Shown here: positions 1 through 10,000 of the stretch, piece by piece
Position numbering within the stretch: the stretch's first letter is position 1
Layout of the letters: every line of letters starts with the position of its first letter
NCBI RefSeq assembly: GCF_037042905.1
Contig: NC_087258.1
Location: 1,054,001 to 1,118,000 of the forward strand
Direction of reading: 5' to 3'
DNA from: Lytechinus pictus
Lineage: Eukaryota > Echinodermata > Echinoidea > Temnopleuroida > Toxopneustidae
DNA length: 64,000 bases
Position numbers and translations under genes: made by a program
The notes under the pieces: generated by a model
Seen by the model: only the letters and a program-made list of their open reading frames with translations
Told to the model about the DNA's origin: nothing
Databases searched by the model: none

Positions 1-232
1 ATGGGTACCGACAGGAAGTAATTCCTCAAAAAGCTGTGAGCCCCGGAATCGGGGACCAGAAGCGCCTTATTTTTTATATTATTTATTATATTATTTAAAG
101 TGGAGAACTCTCTTGTCATACGATTTCCCGCGACTGATTCCCACTAATGCTATTTGTTATTATCACTTGTTATGTTTTATAGAGGTTCCTTTACTGTCAT
201 CTCTTATTCTTTTTGTATTCCTTCCATTGCAG

Positions 233-351
233 GTGCTATTATATATTTTGCCTATGGATACAGACACAGTCATTTAGCAGATCAACGAAGACCGGGTGAA
301 GTCCTTCGGCAACAGTTCGATTACGGGACAATGATATCTCACCAGGATTAA
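233..351 (+). CDS. slc7a-like: Gene A: terminal exon of a CAT-type cationic amino acid transporter (partial)
   Basis: This is the last coding exon of an SLC7A (CAT subfamily) transporter whose other exons lie left of the window. A pyrimidine-rich stretch ending TTCCATTGCAG precedes it, and the exon opens in phase 1, completing a glycine codon split by the intron. It then reads GAIIYFAYGYRHSHLADQ, the end of the last membrane helix of CAT proteins followed by the conserved Y-G-[YI]-[RK]-H-S turn. The cytosolic tail ends in MISHQD and a TAA at 349-351. The acceptor phase and the helix sequence match the last exons of genes B and C in this window, so A is a paralogue of them, on the opposite strand and tail to tail with gene B, 6.6 kb apart. 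Its substrate cannot be judged from this piece. Bases 1-232 look like the preceding intron. Confidence 0.85.
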
Positions 352-371
352 AAGGCCCTTTAATATTTACC

Positions 372-690
372 GTCTTCGAAATCAGCAATACCAAGCTTTC
401 GCAACCGGAACGGGAACGAAATCTACAACATAGTAAATATATTGAAAATGCCCGTCAAATCAAAATGACAACTGAGGGGGCTTTGTCGAAAATTGGTAAA
501 CTGAGACAGGTGATCATCGTAAATTCTGAGCTGACAAAAAACTACAAATTATGACGTTTGTCAAGATTCATAAACGACACTACTGTTTGATTCAACGACT
601 TTCGACAAAGACTGCTTTGTCGTGAATGACTTTTGGCGAAAGATTATCTACATGTATGTCCCAGAAAGCATCTCTTCAGTGTTGCGAAAA
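372..690. mobile_element. Foldback MITE-like repeat, copy 1
   Basis: The left part, with TCTACAACATAG and TTGTCGAAAATTGGTAAACTGAG, recurs at 1195-1410 with many substitutions. The right part holds the inverted TTTCGACAAAG block, so the unit can fold back on itself. Boundaries are approximate. Confidence 0.5.
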
Positions 691-721
691 CTCCCTTATG
701 GGGAGGAACAGAACTCGTCAA

Positions 722-940
722 ATAGACCGGTTTACTAACATATTCAAATTTTATGCATACCAGTTTAACAAAGGTTGCCTCTAACAACCGGAAAGCTTGT
801 CCGACATAGCAACAACTAATGAATGCAAAGTGGATTCCAAGTATTGAAATACCATTGTTACAGGCTAATGGATTAACTCCTTACTAGGCCCCGAGGGAAG
901 AAACATCCATAAATTTGACTACATTAGTAAACCGGTCTAT
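722..940. mobile_element. 219-bp element with perfect 17-bp terminal inverted repeats
   Basis: ATAGACCGGTTTACTAA at 722-738 is exactly inverted as TTAGTAAACCGGTCTAT at 924-940. The interior has no ORF, so this is a non-autonomous DNA transposon. No clear target duplication was seen, so the superfamily is not assigned. Confidence 0.6.
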
Positions 941-1182
941 TGAAGATATTTTCGGAATTGGACAGTGTTCAGGAGGAATTCAATATGACAAGAATGTTTT
1001 TATGTTGATCACGTGAGTCGTTGATACCAACTAACCTTCTAGCAGCCTCGGTTGCTAGGGAATTAAGATAATTTTCACATTGTAAAAATATGATGTGTAA
1101 AAATGGAGGTTAAAATATATCAATTATATAGTATTCATTGCTCCATAATGTACCTTACCAAAAGTTCATGCCTTGAAACATG

Positions 1183-1497
1183 AAAAGCTCGCATTCGCAA
1201 CCGCAACGGAGATGGATTCTACAACATAGAAAATCTATTGAAAACTTCCTTCAAATCACAATGAACAGCTAAGAGGTCTTTTTGGCCGAAAATTGGTGAA
1301 CTGGGAGATGATCGTCGTAAGATTCTGAGGTGATGAAAAATTGCAAACATCTTGTTTGTCCAGAGTCCACAAAGAAAATGCTGCATTAATTCACCAATTT
1401 TCGACAAACTTCTTTGTCATGAAGGGCTTTTGACAATAGATTTTCTGTGTTGTATACTCCGTCCCCGTCGCGATTTCGAAAACTCCCAAATGTCACA
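1183..1497. mobile_element. Foldback MITE-like repeat, copy 2
   Basis: A diverged copy of the repeat at 372-690. Its left arm (TCTACAACATAGAAAATC) is inverted in the right arm near 1436-1460 (GATTTTCTGTGTTGTA). The short ORFs on both strands here come from the palindrome. Confidence 0.55.
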
Positions 1498-2329
1498 AAA
1501 AAGACAGAGTGAGTACTATTCACAGCAACCATCCCACAATTGTTGTGATTGTTAAGAAATGTAAAGAATGAAAAATTGAAAAGCCGCTTGTGGAATTTCA
1601 TCATGAAAAACGCAGGTCGTTTTGGTAAGGTACCTTCAAGGGGAATTTGGTTTGATAAAATCAGAAAACAAAATAAAGATATTAGTAAAGACTTGACAAA
1701 ATCAATCAAAGAAAAAAAAATTGTAGATTTTCAAAGCTTGAGTTTTGTGATGTCATAAGCAATCAGCTTCTCCGTCAATCGTCATGTGATATTACTCCAA
1801 TAAAATGCATATTATGCTCCTATAAGAAGTGTGTTCATTAGGTTGTTTGTCTGCTAGGAAGAAGAACTCAAGAGTGAGATAATTATTCTATAGTAGAACA
1901 TTATGATTCATTGTAAAGGACATTCGGCAAGAGCCCTTCTTTCGGGAGGGGACTTTTTAATTTCGCAGTGCGTACTTGTGTGTACGGATGTAAATGGTAA
2001 GATAATAAACGGAGATATTCCATTGAAATAATGGTTTCTATAGGAGCATGAAACACAAAGATAACCAATGAATGTTTGACATAAAATCCTCTCATTTTTC
2101 AATTTCTTTCCGGAAAAGTTTTCAATTTTTTCCCCCCAATTTTGTTTTCTCTGCGTCAAATGTATAAGGTGGTCTTAATACTTTGAAACAAAATTTATAA
2201 ATTCGGCTCTCAGACCCTTGGCTTATTTGGGATTATTATTAGATAACTGGGCAAAATGAATTATCGGAATATTTCTATTCCCAGATTTCTATTTCGAACA
2301 ATAAAACATACATTTTGTTATTTCCTTTC

Positions 2330-2370
2330 TTGATGACACACTGCTCCTTTCAGGAGCAGTGTGTCATCAA
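2330..2370. repeat. Perfect 19-bp inverted repeat with 3-nt loop
   Basis: TTGATGACACACTGCTCCT at 2330-2348 is followed by TTC and then by its exact reverse complement at 2352-2370. The loop is too short for a standard pre-miRNA. It may be the joined ends of a palindromic element. Confidence 0.85.
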
Positions 2371-2783
2371 AAAAGCTTAAATTCTAGCTTTGAATTTTCA
2401 CAAAACTCTCAAATACTTCTCTCTCATTTTATGTTTTAAAGAAAGCCACCATTTGCGATGAGGGTGGGTCGGGAGAACTACCTCTTCAAACTTCATGTCT
2501 GACTACAATTTGAAAATTTGCAAATATATCATTAAATAGATATGTGAGTTATAATAAGATTGTTTAAACCATACTTGCATATGTTATGAATAAACTGAAG
2601 TAAATAAGGTTGTCCAGAACCGTTTATTCACCATAGTCCTCCATTTACATGTGTGGCATTTCTTATGTGTACTCAAAAGATAATTGGAAGCAAGCACAAA
2701 AACTCATAAAATAGGTAGAAATCAGTACCTTATGATTTTAAGTTGTAATTCTTTCTAGTAGGGTTCATTGGACTACACTTATA

Positions 2784-3620
2784 CAGTGCGTCCCACAAAA
2801 AACGAAACCGAGATCTTTTGATGAATTATCATAACTTAATCACAAATACAATAGACAAATTACCTACCATTGTAAAGCTTAGAATCTCCTCTTTCATCTA
2901 TAATTACTTAGATAATTTCTCATTCACGCATGAACGAGCAAAAAAAGATTGAAGAGGGGATACCAAAAAGTCACTTGGCGTGCTGTATCTGGGTTTAAAA
3001 AAGAAAACCACATTATTAAAAAGTTCAGTATCATGCTCTTTAATATGATACCTCAATTACAGAAAATGGTCAAGACATAACAAAGTTCTGGTTATTTGAA
3101 ATAAGGCTTGAATTTCAATAATTTCATAAATAAGAAATGAAACGGTTTTACAGGCTAGCGTTCAGACTCTCTCGACAATCCGTTTTGTTGACGTTCAGCC
3201 TTGCATTAAATCTTTTGTTAACCATGCAATAGCTTCTGTGGGAAACCGGTGAAAACACGTTTGTTTAATGAAATTATGAAAAATACAAGCATTGTTTTGA
3301 CATGTTTGAGGGAACAGAATTTTTACTTCTTAAACATTTTCTGTGATTAAGGTATCAAATAAAAGAGCAGATATTGAACTTTTAGGCATGTGATTTTCTT
3401 TTTGAAATTCAGATACCCACGCCAAATGAGTTTTTGGTATCCTTTATTTAAATTGTTTTTGCTCACTCATGCCTGTATGAGGAATATTCTGAGTAATTTC
3501 AGATGAAAGAGGAGATTCTAAGCTTTACATTGGTATGTCATTTGTTTATTGTATTTATGATTAAGTTATGATAAATCATTGCTAAATCTCGGTTTCGTTT
3601 TCTTTTTGTGGGACGCAGTG
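2784..3620. mobile_element. 837-bp long-arm foldback element, TA-flanked (mariner-like MITE)
   Basis: The left end CAGTGCGTCCCACAAAAA (2784) and right end TTTTTGTGGGACGCAGTG (to 3620) are inverted and flanked by TA. Similarity between the arms continues inward for more than 200 bp, including the shared block AAGCTTAGAATCTCCTC in opposite orientations near 2877 and 3510. TA duplication fits Tc1/mariner-type transposition. There is no transposase ORF. Confidence 0.65.
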
Positions 3621-3734
3621 TATTACTGGGTGTGACAGTTACCATGAATCCAACTCTAAAACGACACTTTCTAATTGTACTCTGTGCTTCAAAATTAGAT
3701 TTAGACATTAGAATTTGAAGAAAACTGATTGAAT

Positions 3735-3830
3735 CCGATGACCGGGGTAATAATATATCTGTAAAGCGCTTAGACACGTCGTTTCGATGTATTAAGCGCT
3801 ATATAAAAGCGGATTATTATTATTATTAAG
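3735..3830 (+). mobile_element. 3' tail of a SINE or LINE
   Basis: TGTAAAGCGCTTAGA, then AAGCGCTATATAAAAGCGG, then (ATT)n. This is the common 3' tail shared by L2/CR1-type LINEs and their dependent SINEs. Similar tail pieces occur near 23580, 38115 and 40150. Confidence 0.55.
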
Positions 3831-5186
3831 AAGGAGCTCTTTTGCCCTAATTATAATCTGAAATGTAAATTAATGAAACCAAACTAAAAAAAGAGAGAAA
3901 ACCATGTAAACGAGTTTCTGCAAAAAAAGATACAGCCTACTCAGGTATTCAGCATATAGAATAGTGGTATTAACCTTGTTCTCTTTGTCATTTAAATCTC
4001 GTCCTGTGCAATTTAACAAAGTACATGACTATATTTGAAATACCCTCCTTCAAATTTCTGCTCCCTTGCACCACCAATCTCTCAATTGAATATAATATTA
4101 AATCCGACCTTGATTTGAACTTGGCTATGCTAGTCTATTGGGATCACACTGATGACATATAGACAATCCACCAAATACCGAACGCTATATGAAAAAAAAA
4201 ACCTGTGAGAAGACTAACAATTCACTTTTAGTACGCATACTCTCACGCGTTCTATTGTTAAGAGAATAATTCAATCCTTGTTTGCTTTTCTTGAGCATAC
4301 AGAAGACATAATTCATAAAAGCCAAAGTCGCTCAATGAATATTACTGGTGAAGCTGCACCGCCTTCGGGACCGCCTTGTGCCCCCCCCCCCCAACATTTT
4401 TTTTATATTTTATATCAAGTGGCGACGAAGTGAGAGAAAGATTAAGAAAAAAGGAGGAAATTATTACTTATTTTTAGTAATGTAATATCTTATTGTGTCG
4501 TGCAGCTTCATTGCTGGAAAGAGAGGAAAAGGTCACTGCTTTTTCATGTAGGTATTCCCATCCCAGATATAAAGTGCGACTCTCCCGTTTGGGATCAAGT
4601 TTTTAGAATTTGCCAACAGAGTTTGAAATTAGCGAATAAATGGTTGCTCGTAGTCATGGTAGTGGAGCAACGCTAAACAGAGTTAAAGTTATAACATTAT
4701 AATCTAAAAAATGATTTAAAATGAAATTATGTAAAGGTAAAGTGTTTCCAATTAGAGGTGGACAAGGTAGGCAGGATCTTGACCTTGTCCTGGGAATCTT
4801 GCTCCGATTCAAACATGGACCCGCGGACCATGGCCCGTTTCATAAAAGGTTACAACTATGGAAACTTTGGCAACTACCATGACAACTAGGCTCTGAAATC
4901 AATCACAGTCATAGTTTGCATGGAAGTGACGATAATGGCAAAGTTACAAGAGACTTGGTTCCAAATGGGGTGGACTTTAGTATCTGACTGATACTGAATA
5001 CACTCTCGGCTGCGAACAACAATACACGTATATCATCGACTGATTTCCTTGGCTTTTTATTGCAAGTCTTTAGGTTCGAGCAACATGCAGGTTCTTTATA
5101 ATTTGAAAAGGGATTTCGAGACGCCTCAGCTCAGTGGGCCGTTTTTTGAACTCGGGTTTAAATTAAACCCTGGGTTTAGGTTTTAG

Positions 5187-6628
5187 TTTAAAGGACAAGT
5201 CCACCCCAACAAAAAGTTGGTTTTAATAAAATAAAGAAAAATCCAACTACCGTAACACTGAAAAATTCTTCAAGATCGGATGAGAAAGTTGTGATATCTT
5301 AAAGTTTCGCTAATTTCACAAAATAGTTATATCCACATCCTGTTCGGTATGCAAATGGGGAGACTGGCGACGTCATCCACTCACCATTTCTTGTGTATTG
5401 TACTATATGAAATATGAAATACTCTAATTTTCTCTTCATTGTCAAGTGAAACAACGATTAATTCCTCCCTGAACATGTGGAATTAGAATGCTATATGGTT
5501 AAGTCAAGTTGGTCATTATTGTCAAATCTGTATAAATAAATGAAATATTGTGTAATTCATAAAATAAAAATAGTGAGTGAGATACATCATCGTCTGTCTC
5601 ATTTGGAGAGTCGTAGGTCCGCTAGGAGAACAGTTTTCGGAACTAAGTGTCTACCCTGCGTAAATATACCGTTAATATTAGTATTATTATCATTATTTTT
5701 TTTCTTTTATCCTCTTAATCGAGGTATTTATTCACAATAACATGTACATATATAAAAAAAACAATAAAAAAAAATCAATTCACTTCAATAATGCAATAAT
5801 TTTTTGAATATCACATTTTTATAAAATTCCGAACTTGCTTTTTTGTTTACATAAACTTTCTAAATAAATAATCATAGCAAGCTTGAATTCAATCCATAAA
5901 GAATTTGCATCATATCATTTTCCTTTGAATATGCTTTTTATGTAATTTCGATAAATAACAAATTGAGCAATAACACAAAATAAATTACACATAACATTGC
6001 TGGAACTTTGCAGATCATAACCTATGATTAATGTGTTTTCATCTATAGAAATAGTAATCTTGAAAATATAAAATAAATTGCTGGAACTTTGCAGATCATA
6101 ACCTATGATTAATGTTTTTTCATCTATAGAAATGGTAATCTTGAAAATATAAAATACCAACCTTTCTATAATTTTCCAAAAAATTGAATATATTTACAAT
6201 ACAGTATGAAATGAAAAGTGGTATCAACTTCTCCGCAAATGTTACATGAGTTGTTTTCTACTACATGCCACTGAAATAAATTGTCTCTTGAGGGTAAATC
6301 TTGTTCAAAAATTTAAAACTAAATTGTCCAATTCTATTATCCACAATTAAATGCAACTTAAAATAAAATACATGGTTCCAACTAAAGGAAACTGGTAATG
6401 AAAAAAGATTAGACCAAATTTATTATCATTTTCATCATTAATATCATTGTTATTATTTGCATGTCACTAAGTTGAGCATTCACTGTTTTTGTGAAAAATA
6501 AGCGAAACTTTAAAATGTCATAACTTTTTTATTACATCCAATTTTAATAAATTTTCAGCGTTATGCTAGTTTGTTTTTTCTCTATTTATTAAAATCGACA
6601 TTTTTTCTGGGGTGGATTTGACCTTTAA
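5187..6628. mobile_element. MITE with AAGGACAAGTCCACCCC-type ends
   Basis: The left end TTTAAAGGACAAGTCCACCC is inverted at the right end as GGGGTGGATTTGACCTTTAA. Just inside, TTTTAATAAA is also inverted. A second member of the family is at 29103-29915. The interior is AT-rich and non-coding. Confidence 0.6.
5996..6157. repeat. Tandem duplication, about 81 bp x 2
   Basis: GCTGGAACTTTGCAGATCAT starts at 5999 and again at 6080, and the similarity runs to AATCTTGAAAATATAAAATA at the end of both copies. The repeated short - strand peptide in this stretch is a consequence. Confidence 0.8.
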
Positions 6629-6938
6629 CTATGGAGAGCCAATCGGGGCACAATATTTTGAATAAATTTATCCACTCTTAAGACACTCAAATCATTTATA
6701 ATTGTCTCAAAATGATAATTGAAATATTTTCTTCATTATGGAAGCAAAGGGAACCAAAATATCAAAGATACAATATTAGCTTCTTCTTTTTTAGTTTTTG
6801 GCTCCCACGATTTTAACATAGAGTGAGACCATGGTCCCAGTTAGACCTGACTTCAGAATACGGGCCACTGATGAATTAGGATATTCCCCTGGAAGGTAGT
6901 TACAACAGTCGAATGCCTGAAGTTCCCTCTTTTGATCC

Positions 6939-7084
6939 CTAATCGGTACTTCCATATGATGCAGCATTCTCTGTAGATCCGTTGCCATGGTTTCCAGCAT
7001 CTAGGTCATCATTATCAAATCTCTGGGGTGAGATCCTCCCTGCTTTACTGTGCCGATAGCCGTATGTCATGTAAATGAATATAC
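6939..7084 (-). CDS. slc7a-like: Gene B terminal coding exon
   Basis: The acceptor TTTTCTAG precedes 7084. The exon completes a split glycine codon, reads IFIYMTYGYRHSKAGRISP, and runs through an acidic, Asn/Gly-rich cytosolic tail ending SYGSTD and TAG (6941-6939). Confidence 0.92.
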
Positions 7085-10000
7085 CTAGAAAAGGATACAT
7101 ATTGTGCCAAATTGATTAATAAATTCCGCTAAATAATATTACTCATAATTATCTACTAAATTAAAGCAGACCATAGCTATAAAAAAAAATAAGGCAAACT
7201 AAATGTGACTTTCATTTTTCTAAGTTTTTATGGCATTCTACCTTTACCAATTGTGATTCCTTTCTATATTGGATTATGACTATATAAAACTGCAGTTTAA
7301 TACTGAAACGTGCTTAACTACATTGTATACAAGAGCTCATGTAGTATAATGATAAGGTGGAGCAATTTAACTAGATGTTTAATTGTACAGAGTACAGACT
7401 ATTACACCTAAATATTCATCAGCTACTAAATCAAGCTTAATGTTAAAGTACAGCGTTATGAAAACAATAACTCCATAGTGCAGTAAAACAAACAAACAAA
7501 ATACAAACGTAAGGGGGGTAAAAGGACAACAGTGAACAGATAATGGCTGCATTTACATATACGTATGTTTGAGTGTGAGGGTGTGTGTGTATACATGTGT
7601 GTGTGTTTCTGTGTGTGGGTTTATTATTTGTGTTTGTTGGTATGCGTATATACATACACTTGTATTATTATTTTGCGGGTTCGTAGGCGTATAAAGATAT
7701 CCACAAGTTATCAATATTTGTTCAAAAATACGATAAATCAATCGGCATGATATTATCTTTATCACTTAATCCATACCTTAAGCTTTAGTAAATAACTTGA
7801 AATATGGCTATCACTATTTCAATTCATGACTACATTATATGAATGTGTATGACCTAAAAGGGGTACGATGTGGAGGAGGTGAAATTAAAATATATTGTAT
7901 AGTATAACTTGCAATTTCGCTAGAAAATTTATTTCAATCGGGTGCCCTATCGTAATATAATAGTTGCGAGTTTATTTATCTATTTGATATGAAATCTATT
8001 CAATAGCATGGACCTGCCTGAAAATCCCAGGATATAATCTTCGTATGTAGCATCTTTAATTGCTACCCTATTCCAAAATTTGTACTCGAAGAGCCTTTTT
8101 AGTAATTTCTATTTAAAAACAAGTGTACACATATTTACGAAGAATTCGTATAGCAATTTATTTATTTGAATGTAGGATAAAATAGCACTGTTAATTAAAT
8201 GTCTTGCTCACGGGCATCCTAAGAGTCATTGCCTGGGATCGAAACCCTGACTTTCATGGCTGTCATGCTTCTAAAACCACTTGGCCATGGCATCTCCACT
8301 AAACATGCATACATGGAGAATGAAAATATCGTCTAAAGTGGGCGCTAGACATGTTTCACTAATTTTGAATACTGAAGTATTCACATTGGATCGGAGGTTG
8401 ACAAAACTACTACAATTTTTTAAACATGTTGACTACTGAATTCTATGATTCCCATAGGCTTTTTACAGGGATCACAAGGTTCCAGTTGGCGATGGGTTAA
8501 GACTGATATATTAGATGAGGCTCGAGTATAGTTAGCATTATTGATATGTTCCATTTCAGCATTAAACATTCACAGAGAATGGGTGGTTGTAAAAAAATCA
8601 AACGACTACTGCAAGTTTTCAAAATACACGTAGGAATATTAGATGAGATTTGTGTGTAGTTTGCATTATTGACCATTTACCAAAGCTAAAAGACAGGCTT
8701 TAAATTGGTCCCCATAAGCATGATAAATTATATAAAACAGTCAGATGGTGAATAATGAGCTCATATACCGATTTTGAAATGTAGGGATCGTATTTCAATT
8801 GACATTATTTTTCAATAATATGCTGGTAGCGTATACATGTAGGGTAAATTCAACTATTGAATATTATGTGTCATCGTGTCCAAACGACCGGCATATAAGC
8901 AGCCATGTTCAAATGAAATACATTCTATTTCATAACAATGTTGTTCATATTCTAGGTTGCTGAAAACTAAAGCGAAACGAAACAACGTACTCTGGAAAAC
9001 AAAATTATAGCTAGTGCCAGTTGTTCTATATAGCTTCAAACGTCCTGATAATATAAATGTTTAAAGGACAATATATTATGATGCAGCAGGTTGGCATTCG
9101 TAGTAAAGACAAATTTAGAAAGTGCCTTACGGACCCATTATTGACTATACAACATAACAGTTTTGATATCATAAATATTCGCCTTTTTGTTATTACCAAT
9201 AGTAATAATAAATAGGCATTTATGTTGCGCCTTCTATCTAGAAAAAAATTGCTACCATTAAAATTATGATACAAAGTGTCAAGCGCAGTAAAGTACATTA
9301 ACTGCGTTTGCATGCTTGCAAAGAGTTTGAACATAAAGAAATATTAGAATCTTAACTTAATTTACTTACCCACGACGACCCAGACCAGGAATCGTAACCA
9401 CGTGATCGGTTTTAGTTTCAGTAGAAGTAATATATTGACCAAAATAGCAAGCCAAGGAAACAGAGGAACGAATGGGACCTAAAAAAGATAAACGCATTAA
9501 AAGTTAGAAAGTAATTGTTGAGATTCAATTCGGCTGTTTATATTATAATTATTTGGTTAACTGACTCCGGTAATTATTTCACGCAGTGATGACATCGAAT
9601 TGTAGTAGAATGATAGTGTATGTTGACCAAATGCGCTTCATTCTGAAAGTTTCCTGATTATCAGTGCAGGTGCCAAATTATCTTTAATAATTGTAACATT
9701 ACTTTTCTAAACACCCACTGAGTTTGGGGGATTGATGATATCAGTTTCTTTAAACCCTGTCAAAAGGGAGGAACAGTACAGTCGTCATGCACTTCGTCAA
9801 TATGTCTGGTGACAATTTCCCTGTTTCCGAGATTAGTGTAAACTAGGAATCATGGCCCCAGTTATTTTCTAATATCATTTGGACCACAGCATCAAGGGCC
9901 GCGTAACATCGGTTTGTTAAAATTACAAATATGAACCAACAATTCTGAATGTATTCTGGTCAGTGTTTTTTAATATAGCATATAAAACGATGATCTGTAA

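Larger units (their letters stand above)
352..2783. other. Intergenic DNA between genes A and B, left part, no gene seen
   Basis: The 3' flank of gene A. No coding exon is supported. It holds two related foldback repeats, a 219-bp TIR element and a 19-bp perfect hairpin, each listed separately; 1500-2320 shows no recognised structure. Confidence 0.6.
5137..6875. mobile_element. Composite TIR element reaching into the 3' flank of gene B
   Basis: The left end reads CAGTGGGCCG...GGGTTTAAATTAAACCC near 5137-5175. The inverted right end, ACTTCAGAATACGGGCCACTG, lies near 6853-6873, only about 66 bp past the stop codon of gene B. A second MITE (5187-6628) sits inside. There are no transposase ORFs. 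Confidence 0.5.
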
